Below are positions 27,946 to 41,083 of a DNA stretch of 64,000 nt, in pieces (the first letter of the stretch is position 1; every line of letters starts with the position of its first letter). The position numbers were made by a program, and so were the translations under genes. Origin of the DNA: Pseudomonas entomophila L48 (GTDB taxonomy: Bacteria > Pseudomonadota > Gammaproteobacteria > Pseudomonadales > Pseudomonadaceae); the NCBI RefSeq assembly GCF_000026105.1, contig NC_008027.1, forward strand, positions 1,814,001 to 1,878,000, written 5' to 3'. The notes below the pieces were generated by a model that did no database searches, was not told the origin of the DNA, and saw nothing but the letters and a program-made list of their open reading frames with translations.

Positions 27946-28791
27946 TCAGTGGGTCTGGCTGCGCCGGGAGGGCGGCAGCAATTGGGCGATCGGGCCTGCG
28001 TTCACGGCAGCGTCGTGCTGGCCGAAACAGGCGTTGTAGGTGGCAATGATTTCGGCGGCGATGGACACGGCGATCTCGATCGGCAGCTTGCCTTTCACTT
28101 CGGCCAGGCCCATCGGGCAGCGCATCCGCGCCAGCAGCGCGTCGTCGAAACCGCGCTCGCGCAGGCGGTGTTCGAACTTGACCCGCTTGGTCTTCGAACC
28201 GATCAGGCCGAACCAGGTGAAATCATTGCGTTTGAGAATGGCGGCGGTCAGTTCCAGGTCGAGCTGGTGGTTGTGGGTCATGACGATGCAGTAGCTGCCG
28301 GCGGGCAGGTCCGCGACCTCGTCGACCGGGTCTTCGCTGACCCGCTTGCTCACCCCGTTGGGGATCTGCTCGGGGAATTCCTGCTCGCGCGAATCGATCC
28401 AGCGCACCCGGCAGGGCAGCGCGGCGAGCAAGGGTACCAGAGCCCGGCCGACATGACCCGCGCCGAATACCGCGATCTGCGCTTGCACGCCGGTCATGGG
28501 TTCGAACAGCAGCACGGTGGCACCGCCGCAGCATTGGCCGAGGCTGGCGCCCAGGCTGAAACGCTCCAGGTGCGGCGTGCTGCGGTGTTCCTCGAGCATC
28601 TGCCGGGCGATGTGCAGCGCCTTGAATTCCAGGTGGCCACCGCCGATGGTGTCGTACAGGCTACTGGCGCTGACCACCATCTTCGAGCCGGCGTTGCGCG
28701 GCGTGGAGCCGCGTTCCTCGATGATGGTCACCAGGACGCAGGGCTCGCCGCGGGCTTGATGGTCGGCGAGGGCGTTGATCCATTGGTGCAT
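27946..28791 (-). CDS. xdhC: Xanthine dehydrogenase accessory protein XdhC
   Basis: A 281-residue XdhC/CoxI-family chaperone that binds sulphurated molybdenum cofactor and inserts it into XdhB. The N-terminal XdhC_CoxI domain contains GEPCVLVTIIEERGSTPRNAGSKM and GGGHLEFKA; the C-terminal Rossmann part contains IAVFGAGHVGRALVPLLAALPC and WFGLIGSKTKRVKFEHRL. It is separated from xdhB by 130 bp that contain a REP pair, so its level may differ from that of xdhAB. Confidence 0.93.
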   Translation of the reverse strand: MHQWINALADHQARGEPCVLVTIIEERGSTPRNAGSKMVVSASSLYDTIGGGHLEFKALHIARQMLEEHRSTPHLERFSLGASLGQCCGGATVLLFEPMTGVQAQIAVFGAGHVGRALVPLLAALPCRVRWIDSREQEFPEQIPNGVSKRVSEDPVDEVADLPAGSYCIVMTHNHQLDLELTAAILKRNDFTWFGLIGSKTKRVKFEHRLRERGFDDALLARMRCPMGLAEVKGKLPIEIAVSIAAEIIATYNACFGQHDAAVNAGPIAQLLPPSRRSQTH

Positions 28792-28821
28792 GATCCAAAT
28801 CCTCTTTCAAACGACTCGGTC

Positions 28822-28910
28822 CCTGTAGGAGCGGGTTTACCCGCGATCAGCCGCGAAGCGGCTGCCAGGCTCCACGGTGTCGGCTTCGCGGCTGAAGCCG
28901 CTCCTACAGG
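28822..28910. repeat. REP pair of mixed class inside the xdh operon
   Basis: CCTGTAGGAGCGGGTTTACC at the left and a GGCTGAAGCCGCTCCTACAG copy at the right form the head-to-head pair. The two halves belong to different arm classes. Position between xdhB and xdhC suggests a role in mRNA processing or stability. Confidence 0.75.
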
Positions 28911-28921
28911 TGGCGGCGTTG

Positions 28922-31321
28922 TCAGTGCGTCACGGGTTCCAGTTCTTGCTCGGCAGGCTGCGCCGCGGCCACCGCCTTGCGCATCTGCTCGCAACCCCAC
29001 AGTACCCGCTCCGGCGTCGACGGCGCGTCGATGTCCGGCTGCACGCGGTAGTCGGCGATGCTCGCCACGGCATCCTTGATCGCGCACCAGGCGGCGATCC
29101 CCAGCATGAACGGCGGTTCGCCCACGGCCTTGGAGTGGAACACCGTGTCCTCGGGGTTCTTGCGGTTCTCCACCAGCTTCACGCGCATGTCCACCGGCAT
29201 GTCGGCGATGGCCGGGATCTTGTAGCTGGCCGGGCCGTTGGTCATCAGCTTGCCCTTGTTGTTCCACACCAGCTCTTCGGTGGTCAGCCAACCCATGCCC
29301 TGGACGAAGCCGCCTTCCACCTGGCCGATGTCGATGGCCGGGTTCAGCGAGTCGCCGACGTCGTGCAGGATGTCGGCGCGCAGCATTTTGTACTCGCCGG
29401 TCAAAGTGTCGACGATCACTTCCACGCAAGCGGCGCCGAAGGCGAAGTAATAGAACGGCCGGCCACGGGCCTGGGAACGGTCGTAGAAGATCTTCGGCGT
29501 GCGGTAGAAACCGGTGGTCGACAGCGATACCTGGGCGAAGTAGGCCTGTTGCACCAGTTGCTCGAAGCTGACGATCTGGTCGCGCACGCGCACATGGCCG
29601 TTGCGGAACTCGACGTCTTCCTCGGTCACGTTGTAGTGCCGCGCGGCGAACTCGGTCAGGCGCTTCTTCAGGATCTCGGCGGCGTTCTGCGCGGCCTTGC
29701 CGTTCAGGTCGGCGCCGCTGGAGGCGGCGGTCGGCGAAGTGTTGGGTACCTTGTCGGTGTTGGTGGCGGTGATCTGGATACGGTTGAAATCGACCTGGAA
29801 CACCTGCGCCACCACCTGCGCGACCTTGGTATTCAGGCCCTGGCCCATCTCGGTGCCACCGTGGTTGAGGTGGATGCTGCCGTCGGTGTAGATGTGGATC
29901 AACGCACCTGCCTGGTTGAGGAAGGTGGCGGTGAACGAGATACCGAACTTGACCGGGGTCAGCGCCAGGCCTTTCTTCAGCACCGGGCTATTGGCGTTGA
30001 AACGGCGGATCGATTCGCGGCGCTCGTGGTAGTCGCTGCTGGCCTCGATCTCGGCGGTCATCTCCTCGAGCATGTTGTGCTCGACGGTCTGGTAGTAATG
30101 GGTGACGTTACGCTCGGTCTTGCCGTAGTAGTTGGCCTTGCGCACGGCCAGCGGGTCGAGGGCCAGGTGGCGGGCGATATGGTCCATCACCTGCTCGATG
30201 GCGACCATTCCCTGCGGGCCACCGAAGCCGCGGTAGGCGGTGTTGGAGGCGGTGTTGGTCTTGCAGCGGTGGCCATGCACCGTGGCGTCGCCCAGGTAGT
30301 AGGCGTTGTCGGAGTGGAACATGGCGCGGTCGACGATCGACCCGGACAGGTCCGGTGAATAGCCGCAGTTGCCGGCCAGGTCGAAGTTGATCCCGTGCAG
30401 GCGGCCAGTGTCGTCGAAGCCGACGTCGTACTCCACGTAGAACGGGTGGCGCTTGCCGGTCATCATCATGTCTTCGACGCGGGGCAGGCGCATCTTGGTC
30501 GGCTGGCCGGTCAGGCGCGCGATCACCGCGCACAGGCAGGCGGGGCTGGCGGCCTGGGTTTCCTTGCCACCGAAGCCGCCGCCCATGCGGCGCATGTCGA
30601 CGACGATCTTGTGCATCGGTACGTCGAGCACTTCGGCGACCAGCTTCTGCACCTCGGTGGGGTTCTGCGTGGAGCAGTAGACGATCATGCCGCCATCTTC
30701 GCTGGGCATCACCGAGCTGATCTGGGTTTCCAGGTAGAAGTGTTCCTGGCCACCGATGTGCAGGCTGCCCTGGATGCGGTGCGGCGCGCTGGCCAGGGCC
30801 GCAGCCGAATCACCGCGCTGGTGGGTGTGGCTGTCGAGCACGAAGTGCTTCTTGCGCAGCGCCTCGACCACGTCCAGCACCGGTTCCAGGTCTTCGTACT
30901 CGACAATCGCCGCCATCGCCGCGCGGCGGGCGGTTTCCAGGTCGCGGGCGGCCACGGCGAGCACCGGCTGGCCGAAGAACTCGACCTTGTCGATGGCCAG
31001 CAGCGGGTCGCCGGCGACCACCGGGCCAATGTCCTTCAGCCCAGGGATGTCTTCGTGGGTGATGGCGATGCGCACCCCCTCGAACTGGTAGCAGGGTGTG
31101 GTGTCGATGCGCAGGATGCGCGCGTGGGCGCGGTCCGCGGTGCGCGCGTAGACGTGCAACTGGTTGGGGAATTCCAGGCGGTCGTCGATGTACACCGCTT
31201 CGCCCGCCACGTGCTTGTCGGCGCTGTCGTGCTTGAGGCTGCGACCGACCCCGGTGGTCAGGTCCTGGCTGAACAGTGCGGCCATCTCGGCCTGGCTCTT
31301 GACGGCGTGATGGTTAGACAT
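28922..31321 (-). CDS. xdhB: Xanthine dehydrogenase molybdenum-binding subunit
   Basis: A 799-residue large subunit that oxidises hypoxanthine/xanthine to urate. Aldehyde-oxidase/xanthine-dehydrogenase a/b hammerhead and molybdopterin-binding domains are present, with QEHFYLETQ, RRMGGGFGGKETQ, AYRGFGGPQG, NHGGTEMGQGLNTKVAQ and KAVGEPPFMLG (containing the catalytic Glu). The start overlaps the xdhA stop by 8 bp, so it is translationally coupled. Confidence 0.96.
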   Translation of the reverse strand: MSNHHAVKSQAEMAALFSQDLTTGVGRSLKHDSADKHVAGEAVYIDDRLEFPNQLHVYARTADRAHARILRIDTTPCYQFEGVRIAITHEDIPGLKDIGPVVAGDPLLAIDKVEFFGQPVLAVAARDLETARRAAMAAIVEYEDLEPVLDVVEALRKKHFVLDSHTHQRGDSAAALASAPHRIQGSLHIGGQEHFYLETQISSVMPSEDGGMIVYCSTQNPTEVQKLVAEVLDVPMHKIVVDMRRMGGGFGGKETQAASPACLCAVIARLTGQPTKMRLPRVEDMMMTGKRHPFYVEYDVGFDDTGRLHGINFDLAGNCGYSPDLSGSIVDRAMFHSDNAYYLGDATVHGHRCKTNTASNTAYRGFGGPQGMVAIEQVMDHIARHLALDPLAVRKANYYGKTERNVTHYYQTVEHNMLEEMTAEIEASSDYHERRESIRRFNANSPVLKKGLALTPVKFGISFTATFLNQAGALIHIYTDGSIHLNHGGTEMGQGLNTKVAQVVAQVFQVDFNRIQITATNTDKVPNTSPTAASSGADLNGKAAQNAAEILKKRLTEFAARHYNVTEEDVEFRNGHVRVRDQIVSFEQLVQQAYFAQVSLSTTGFYRTPKIFYDRSQARGRPFYYFAFGAACVEVIVDTLTGEYKMLRADILHDVGDSLNPAIDIGQVEGGFVQGMGWLTTEELVWNNKGKLMTNGPASYKIPAIADMPVDMRVKLVENRKNPEDTVFHSKAVGEPPFMLGIAAWCAIKDAVASIADYRVQPDIDAPSTPERVLWGCEQMRKAVAAAQPAEQELEPVTH

Positions 31322-32768
31322 AGGCGGTCACCCGGGTTTCGATGTGCGGCGATTGCAGTTCGATGAAGTACTTGCGCAGCAGGTTCTGCGCGGTCAGCAG
31401 GCGGTACTCGCGGCTGGCGCGGAAGTCGCTGAGCGGGGTGAAGTCCTCGGCCAGGGCCTGGCAGGCGCGTTCGACGCTGGCCTGGTTCCACGGTTTGCCG
31501 CGCAGGGCGGCTTCGCAGGCACGGGCGCGCTTGGAGATCGCCGCCATGCCGCCGAAGGCGATGCGCACGCCACTGACCACGCCGTTCTCGATGCTCAGGT
31601 TGAACGCCGCGCAGACCGCGGAAATATCGTCGTCCAGGCGTTTCGATACTTTATAGGCGCGGAACGTCCAGTCGTTGCTGGCGCGCGGCACGATGATCTT
31701 CTCGATGAACTCGCTGTCCTGGCGCGCGGTGATGCGGTAGTCGATGAAGTAGTCTTCCAGGGCCAGGGTGCGCTGGCGCTCGCCCTGGCGCAGGACGATC
31801 TGCGCATCCAGGGCGATCAGCAGGGGTGGCGAGTCGCCGATCGGCGAGGCGTTGCCGATGTTGCCGCCCAGGGTGCCCTGGTTGCGGATCTGCAGCGAGG
31901 CGAAGCGGTGCAGCAGGTCGCCGAAGTCGGGGTATTCCTCGTTGAGCGCGGTGTAGCAGTCGGTCAACGGGGTGGCGGCGCCGATCTCCAGGTGGGTGGC
32001 GGTCTTGTCGATGCGTTTGAGCTCGGCGACGTGGCCGACGTAGATCATCACCGGCAGGGCGCGGTGGAACTGGGTGACCTCCAGCGCCAGGTCGGTGCCG
32101 CCGGCCAGCAGGCGCGCCTCGGGGTGCGAGCTGTAGAGATCGGCCAGGTCGGCCACGGTCAGCGGAACCAGGCAGCGCTTGTCGCCGCTGTTGAGCTCGC
32201 CGGTCTGTTGCGGGGCGATGGCCTTGAGGCGGGCGATGGTCTGCGCCTGTTGCGCATCGAACTGGTCGCGGCAGGGTTGGGCGCAGCTCTGCTCGGCGGC
32301 GGCGAGGATCGGCCGGTAGCCGGTGCAGCGGCACAGGTTGCCAGCCAGGGCTTCCTGGGCCTGGTGCAGGTCGTGGCCTTCGCTGTTCTTTTGCAGGGCG
32401 AACAGCGACATGACGAAGCCGGGGGTGCAGAAGCCGCACTGCGAGCCATGGCAATCGGCCATGGCTTTCTGCACGCTGTGCAACTCGCCCTGGTGCTTGA
32501 GGCCCTCGACGCTGATCAATTGCTTGCCGTGCAGGGAGGAGACGAACGTCAGGCACGAGTTGAGGCTGCGGTAACGGATGCTGTCGCCGCCCTGCGGGTC
32601 CTGGACGAGTTCGCCCACGACCACGGTGCAGGCGCCGCAGTCGCCGCTGGCGCAGCCTTCCTTGGTGCCGGGCTTGCCCAGGTGCTCGCGCAGGTATTGC
32701 AGCACCGTCATGTTCGGGTCCAGGGCGTGCTCGCTGTGCAGCTCCTGGTTGACGAGAAACTGGATCAC
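31314..32768 (-). CDS. xdhA: Xanthine dehydrogenase small subunit (2Fe-2S and FAD)
   Basis: A 484-residue subunit. The N-terminal plant-type 2Fe-2S cluster (GCASGDCGACTVVVGEL) and second cluster (HGSQCGFCTPGFVMSL; GNLCRCTGYRPI) precede the FAD-binding domain (LLAGGTDLALEVTQ; GTLGGNIGNASPIGD). It passes electrons from the XdhB molybdenum site to NAD. The GTG at 32768 is used because the protein then begins IQFLVNQELHSEHALD as in relatives. The promoter carries two 14-bp palindromes. Confidence 0.95.
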   Translation of the reverse strand: MIQFLVNQELHSEHALDPNMTVLQYLREHLGKPGTKEGCASGDCGACTVVVGELVQDPQGGDSIRYRSLNSCLTFVSSLHGKQLISVEGLKHQGELHSVQKAMADCHGSQCGFCTPGFVMSLFALQKNSEGHDLHQAQEALAGNLCRCTGYRPILAAAEQSCAQPCRDQFDAQQAQTIARLKAIAPQQTGELNSGDKRCLVPLTVADLADLYSSHPEARLLAGGTDLALEVTQFHRALPVMIYVGHVAELKRIDKTATHLEIGAATPLTDCYTALNEEYPDFGDLLHRFASLQIRNQGTLGGNIGNASPIGDSPPLLIALDAQIVLRQGERQRTLALEDYFIDYRITARQDSEFIEKIIVPRASNDWTFRAYKVSKRLDDDISAVCAAFNLSIENGVVSGVRIAFGGMAAISKRARACEAALRGKPWNQASVERACQALAEDFTPLSDFRASREYRLLTAQNLLRKYFIELQSPHIETRVTAYV

Positions 32769-32823
32769 GGGGGAGGGCCTCGCAATGATTTTATTGTTGT
32801 TCGGGCGGACTCTAAGCAACGCC

Positions 32824-32837
32824 TGACCTTGTGGTCA
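32824..32837. promoter_or_regulatory. Operator-like palindrome 1 upstream of xdhA
   Basis: TGACC-TTGT-GGTCA is a perfect inverted repeat 56 bp upstream of the xdhA start and 23 bp (about two helical turns) from the next one. Confidence 0.6.
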
Positions 32838-32846
32838 ATAATTTTC

Positions 32847-32860
32847 TGACCTTTGGGTCA
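32847..32860. promoter_or_regulatory. Operator-like palindrome 2 upstream of xdhA
   Basis: TGACC-TTTG-GGTCA is a perfect inverted repeat followed by AAGATTTTGCTCGC. Its extended form matches the site upstream of the purine permease at 24707. Confidence 0.6.
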
Positions 32861-33039
32861 AGATTTTGCTCGCGCAACGCCGAACGACCTCTATGAGCCT
32901 TTCCCCAAGCATAGTTCGCGCCGACGACAACGGCTGACCGACAAGTCGCACAAAGCCCCATGTTCCGCTGCGCGCAGGCCCGGCAAGTGCGCTACAATCG
33001 CGCCCTTGTGCACAGCTATCCAGATTGCGAAGGAAAACC

Positions 33040-33699
33040 ATGACGTTCAAGGCGCCGGACAGCCTCTCCGAGCAAATTGCCCACTACCTGGCCGAGCGGA
33101 TCATCCGCGGCGAACTCGCGCCCGGCGAACGCATCCAGGAGCTGAAAGTCACCCAGGCGTTGAATGTCAGCCGTGGCTCGGTGCGTGAGGCGCTGCTGAT
33201 ATTGGAGCGTCGCCACCTGGTGGCGATCCTGCCGCGCCGTGGCGCCCATGTGACCGAACTGGACGAGAACAGCGTGCGCAGCCTGTGCGAGCTGATGGGC
33301 GAGTTCTACATTTTGCTGGGCAACGCCGTTGCCCAGCATTGGCGCACCGAAAGCGACCTGCGCCCGTTCCTGGACATCCAGCAGCGCCTGCAGCAGGCCC
33401 ACGCCGGTCGGGACATCAAATCGTTCGTCGCCGACAGTTTCGCGGTGATGCGCGCCGCCTATCCGTTCGCCAACAACCCCTACCTGCAGGAGACCGTCGA
33501 GAACCTGCAGCCGGCCATGAGCCGCGCCTACTATCTCGCCCTCGACCAGCGCCAGGCCAACATGGTCGACTACCTCGACCTGTTCGCCAGCCTGCTCGGT
33601 GCCGTGATCGCCCGCGACCTGCCGCGCATCCGCGAGGTGCTTACCGCGTATTGCCAGCGCAGTTGCGAGCTGGTGCTGGCGGCGCTGGCGCGGACCTGA
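33040..33699 (+). CDS. GntR-family (FCD) transcriptional regulator
   Basis: A 219-residue regulator with an N-terminal winged helix (LAPGERIQELKVTQALNVSRGSVREALLILERRHLV, about 28-75) and a C-terminal FCD/FadR-like helical domain. It is divergent from xdhA and 3 bp upstream of smc. In related pseudomonads this gene sits at the same place, so control of xdhABC-guaD is plausible. AAGGAAAA precedes the ATG at 33040. A TACAAT -10 box lies at 32991-32996. Confidence 0.85.
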   Translation: MTFKAPDSLSEQIAHYLAERIIRGELAPGERIQELKVTQALNVSRGSVREALLILERRHLVAILPRRGAHVTELDENSVRSLCELMGEFYILLGNAVAQHWRTESDLRPFLDIQQRLQQAHAGRDIKSFVADSFAVMRAAYPFANNPYLQETVENLQPAMSRAYYLALDQRQANMVDYLDLFASLLGAVIARDLPRIREVLTAYCQRSCELVLAALART

Positions 33700-33702
33700 C
33701 CG

Positions 33703-36700
33703 ATGCGCCTGAAGTGCATTCGCCTGGCCGGGTTCAAGTCGTTCGTCGACCCGACCACGGTCAACTTCCCCAGCAACATGGCGGCCGTGGTCGGCCCCAA
33801 CGGTTGTGGCAAGTCGAACATCATCGACGCGGTGCGCTGGGTGATGGGCGAGAGTTCGGCGAAGAACCTGCGTGGCGAGTCGATGACCGACGTCATCTTC
33901 AATGGCTCCACCAGCCGCAAGCCGGTCAGCCAGGCCAGCATCGAACTGGTGTTCGACAACAGCGACAACACGCTGGTGGGCGAGTATGCCGCCTACGCCG
34001 AGATTTCCATCCGTCGCAAGGTGACCCGCGACGGGCAGAACACCTATTTCCTAAACGGCGCCAAATGCCGGCGCCGCGATATCACCGACATCTTCCTCGG
34101 CACCGGCCTGGGGCCACGCAGCTACTCGATCATCGAGCAGGGCATGATCAGCAAGCTGATCGAAGCCAAGCCCGAGGAGCTGCGCAACTTCATCGAGGAA
34201 GCGGCGGGCATCTCCAAGTACAAGGAGCGCCGCCGCGAGACCGAGAACCGCATCCGCCGTACACAAGAGAACCTGGCACGCCTGACCGACCTGCGCGAAG
34301 AGCTGGAACGCCAGCTTGAACGCCTGCACCGCCAGGCCCAGGCCGCCGAGAAGTACCGCGAGTACAAGGCCCAGGAGCGCCAGCTCAAGGCTTGCTTGTC
34401 TGCGCTGCGCTGGCGTGACCTGGATGAGCGCGTGCGCCAGCGCGAGACGGTCATCGGCGACCAGGAGATTGCCTTCGAGGCGCTGGTGGCCGAGCAGCGC
34501 AATGCCGATGCCAGCATCGAGCGCCTGCGCGATGGCCACCATGAGCTGTCCGAACGCTTCAACCAGGTGCAAGGCCGCTTCTATTCGGTGGCCGGCGACA
34601 TCGCCCGGGTCGAGCAGAGCATCCAGCACGGGCAGCAACGCCTGCGCCAGCTGCAGGACGACCTGAAGGAAGCCGAGCGCACCCGCCTGGAGACCGAGTC
34701 GCACCTGGGCCACGACCGCACGCTGCTGGCCACCCTCGGTGAAGAGCTGGCGATGCTCGAGCCGGAGCAGGAGCTCACCCTGGCCGCGGCTGAAGAGGCC
34801 GCCGCCACGCTCGAGGAAGCCGAGCTGGGCATGCACGGCTGGCAGGAGCAGTGGGACAGCTTCAATACCCGCTCCGCCGAGCCGCGTCGCCAGGCCGAAG
34901 TACAGCAGGCGCGCCTGGCGCAGCTCGAATCCAGCCTGGAGCGCCTGGCCGAGCGCCAGCGCAAGCTGGGCGAGGAGCGTGACCAGCTGGGCGCCGACCC
35001 GCAGGATGTTGAGATGGCCGACCTCACCGAACAGGTGGCCGGCAGCGAACTGCTGCTCGAAGAGCTGCAGCTTCAGGAGCGCCAGGTGGTCGAGCAGCTC
35101 GACGCGCTGCGCGAGCAGCTGCAGCAGGCCAGCCAGGCCCAGCAACAACAGCAGGGTGACCTGCAGCGCCTGGGTGGCCGCCTGGCTTCCCTGGAAGCGC
35201 TGCAACAGGCCGCACTGGAGCCTGGTGCCGATGCCGCCGACTGGTTGCGCGGGCAAGGGTTGGAGCAGCGCCCCCGGCTGGCGGAAGGCCTGCGGGTCGA
35301 GCCTGGCTGGGAGCTGGCGGTGGAAACGGTGCTGGGCGCCGACCTGCAGGCCGTGCTGCTCGACGACTTCGACAACCTCGACTTCACCACCTTGGAACAG
35401 GGTGAATTGCGCCTGCTGCTGGGCGCGGGCGATGGCACGCGGATCCCGGGCAGCCTGCTGGACAAAGTCGAGGGGCGCACCGACCTGTCGCCCTGGCTCG
35501 GCCAGGTCAGGCCGGTGGAAAACCTGGAGCAGGCGTTGGCCTTGCGGGCCTCGCTGGGTGATGGCCAGAGCCTGGTCAGCCGCGATGGCTATTGGGTTGG
35601 GCGCCATTTCCTGCGTATCAGCCGCGGCGGTGAAGCCCAGGGTGGCGTGCTGGCCCGTGGCCAGGAAATCGAACGCCTTGGCCAGGAACAACTGGAGCAG
35701 GAGGCGCTGCTCGAACAGCTGGACGAACAGTTGCAGCGCCTGCGTGAGCAGCAACTCGACCACGAAGAGCAGCGCGAGCAATTGCGCCGTCGCAGCCAGG
35801 ACGAAAGCCGCCAGCATGGCGAGCTCAAGGCTCGGCTGTCCGCCGGCCGTGCCCGAGCCGAACAGCTGGAGCTGCGCCTGCGCAGGTTGCAGGAAGAGCT
35901 GGCCGAGGTGCAGGAACAGCGTGCCATCGAGCATGAGCAGCTGGGCGAGGCGCGGTTGCTGCTGCAAGAGTCCCTGGACCTGATGGCCCAGGACACCGAG
36001 CTGCGCGAGCAGTTGATGGCGCGCCGCGACACCCTGCGCGAGGGCCTCGACCGCGTTCGCCAGGAAGCCCGCCAGCACAAGGACCACGCCCACCAACTGG
36101 CCGTGCGCATGGGTTCCCTGCGGGCCCAGCACGATTCCACCCGCCAGGCGCTGGAACGCCTTGAGCAACAGGCCGCGCGCCTGAGCGAGCGCCAGGAGCA
36201 GTTGAACCTGAACCTGGAAGAGGGCGAGGCACCCCAGGAAGAACTGCGCCTGAAACTCGAGGAATTGCTCGAGCGGCGCATGAGCGTCGACGAGGAAATG
36301 CGTCAGGCCCGCCTGCACATGGACGAGGCCGACCGCGAGCTGCGCGACGCCGAACGGCGCCGCACCCAGGCCGAACAACAGGCCCAGCTGCTGCGCGGCC
36401 AGCTGGAGCAGCAGCGCCTGGAGTCACAAGGGCTGGATGTGCGCCGCAAGACCTTGCAGGAACAATTGCTGAGCGACGGCTACGATCTTCAGGGCGTGCT
36501 CGCGACGCTTGATGCCCAGGCTAGCGAGCAGGGCACCGAGCAGGAACTCGAGCAGGTCGAGGCGCGCATTCAGCGCCTCGGGGCGATCAACCTGGCGGCC
36601 ATCGAGGAGTATGAACAGCAGTCCGAACGCAAGCGTTACCTGGATGCCCAGGACGCCGACCTGGTCGAGGCGCTGGAAACCCTGGAAAACGTCATCCGCA

Positions 36701-37191
36701 AGATCGACAAGGAAACCCGCAACCGCTTCAAGGATACCTTTGATCAGATAAATGCCGGATTGCAGGCACTTTTCCCAAAAGTTTTCGGTGGCGGCAGCGC
36801 TTATCTGGAACTGACGGGCGAAGATCTACTCGATACAGGGGTGACGATCATGGCGCGCCCGCCGGGCAAGAAGAACAGCACCATCCATCTGCTGTCCGGC
36901 GGCGAGAAAGCGTTGACCGCCCTCGCGCTGGTGTTCGCCATCTTCAAGTTGAACCCGGCACCGTTCTGCATGCTCGACGAGGTCGACGCGCCGCTGGACG
37001 ATGCCAACGTGGGGCGCTACGCGCGCCTGGTGAAGGAAATGAGCGAAAGCGTGCAGTTCATCTACATCACCCATAACAAGATCGCCATGGAAATGGCCGA
37101 TCAATTGATGGGGGTGACCATGCACGAACCGGGCTGTTCACGCCTGGTCGCCGTCGATGTGGAGGAGGCGATGGCCATGGTCGACGCCTGA
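33703..37191 (+). CDS. smc: Chromosome partition protein SMC
   Basis: A 1162-residue ABC-type ATPase that folds as a rod and condenses and segregates the chromosome with ScpAB. Walker A GPNGCGKS is at residues 31-38; long coiled coils rich in Glu, Gln, Arg and Leu flank a hinge at about 500-650, and the C-terminal head has the signature LLSGGEKALTALAL and Walker B FCMLDEVDAPLDDAN. It begins 3 bp after the GntR stop. Gln-rich coils are typical of pseudomonad SMC. Confidence 0.97.
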   Translation: MRLKCIRLAGFKSFVDPTTVNFPSNMAAVVGPNGCGKSNIIDAVRWVMGESSAKNLRGESMTDVIFNGSTSRKPVSQASIELVFDNSDNTLVGEYAAYAEISIRRKVTRDGQNTYFLNGAKCRRRDITDIFLGTGLGPRSYSIIEQGMISKLIEAKPEELRNFIEEAAGISKYKERRRETENRIRRTQENLARLTDLREELERQLERLHRQAQAAEKYREYKAQERQLKACLSALRWRDLDERVRQRETVIGDQEIAFEALVAEQRNADASIERLRDGHHELSERFNQVQGRFYSVAGDIARVEQSIQHGQQRLRQLQDDLKEAERTRLETESHLGHDRTLLATLGEELAMLEPEQELTLAAAEEAAATLEEAELGMHGWQEQWDSFNTRSAEPRRQAEVQQARLAQLESSLERLAERQRKLGEERDQLGADPQDVEMADLTEQVAGSELLLEELQLQERQVVEQLDALREQLQQASQAQQQQQGDLQRLGGRLASLEALQQAALEPGADAADWLRGQGLEQRPRLAEGLRVEPGWELAVETVLGADLQAVLLDDFDNLDFTTLEQGELRLLLGAGDGTRIPGSLLDKVEGRTDLSPWLGQVRPVENLEQALALRASLGDGQSLVSRDGYWVGRHFLRISRGGEAQGGVLARGQEIERLGQEQLEQEALLEQLDEQLQRLREQQLDHEEQREQLRRRSQDESRQHGELKARLSAGRARAEQLELRLRRLQEELAEVQEQRAIEHEQLGEARLLLQESLDLMAQDTELREQLMARRDTLREGLDRVRQEARQHKDHAHQLAVRMGSLRAQHDSTRQALERLEQQAARLSERQEQLNLNLEEGEAPQEELRLKLEELLERRMSVDEEMRQARLHMDEADRELRDAERRRTQAEQQAQLLRGQLEQQRLESQGLDVRRKTLQEQLLSDGYDLQGVLATLDAQASEQGTEQELEQVEARIQRLGAINLAAIEEYEQQSERKRYLDAQDADLVEALETLENVIRKIDKETRNRFKDTFDQINAGLQALFPKVFGGGSAYLELTGEDLLDTGVTIMARPPGKKNSTIHLLSGGEKALTALALVFAIFKLNPAPFCMLDEVDAPLDDANVGRYARLVKEMSESVQFIYITHNKIAMEMADQLMGVTMHEPGCSRLVAVDVEEAMAMVDA

Positions 37192-37396
37192 TGAGCGAAG
37201 ATGGGGTGCGAACCTGTAGGCAAAAGCCCCAGCAGGTGCGACAGACGGTGTAAAGTTGCCTTTGGTCGTGCTAGCTTAATGTCACTTGTTTTTTGCGTGG
37301 GTAAAACGCCTGTCAGAACATAGAGTTGGCGCCACGTGTTAAAGGCCTTTGAAGCCTTTGTTTTCAAGCATATTTTTTATAGAGGCACGGGATTAC

Positions 37397-40736
<3,340 letters not shown>

Positions 40737-40753
40737 CCCTGACCTGCCGACAG

Positions 40754-40840
40754 GTGTAGGAGCGGCTTCAGCCGCGATCACCCGCGACGCGGGTGCCAGG
40801 CTGCGCGTTGCCTGTTTCGCGGCTGAAGCCGCTCCTACAA
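40754..40840. repeat. Paired REP palindrome (GGAGCGGCTTCAGCCGCGAT class)
   Basis: TGTAGGAGCGGCTTCAGCCG and its mirror copy, with CACCCGCGACGCGGGTG between, lie downstream of ligA. Confidence 0.85.
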
Positions 40841-40935
40841 GGTTCGGGTCGATGCCGCTATCGCGTCATGGCCACAAGTCCTTGAGAAATGATGGTTTTT
40901 TCTCGCTCAAAGGTTGTAACTTCTCCCGGGCGCTG

Positions 40936-40941
40936 TACAAT
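40936..40941 (+). promoter_or_regulatory. -10 box of ffs
   Basis: TACAAT is followed after a few bases by the GC-rich GCGCGG discriminator expected of a stable-RNA promoter. The upstream -35 is weak (TTGTAA at 40914-40919, 16 bp away). Confidence 0.55.
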
Positions 40942-40969
40942 GGCGCGGCTCGTCACATGGCGAGACGTC

Positions 40970-41083
40970 GTGGTGGCCCCATCGGTCCCCCCGCATTGAT
41001 TACCCGTTAACCTGGTCAGGCCCGGAAGGGAGCAGCCATAGCGGGAACATCGAGTGCCGGGGTGTGGCTGGTGGGGCCGCCTC
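40970..41083 (+). ncRNA. ffs: 4.5S RNA of the signal recognition particle (intact copy)
   Basis: The conserved apical domain GGTCAGGCCCGGAAGGGAGC with its GGAA tetraloop and AGCAGCC / AGCGGGAA asymmetric loop is unmistakable. The outer helix pairs GGTGGCCCCATC near 40972 with GGTGGGGCCGCC ending at 41081, so this copy folds fully. The RNA binds Ffh and targets membrane proteins to the Sec translocon. Its 3' half is part of a 76-bp repeat, and what follows downstream is island DNA, so the original 3' flank was replaced. Exact ends are estimated. Confidence 0.93.
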
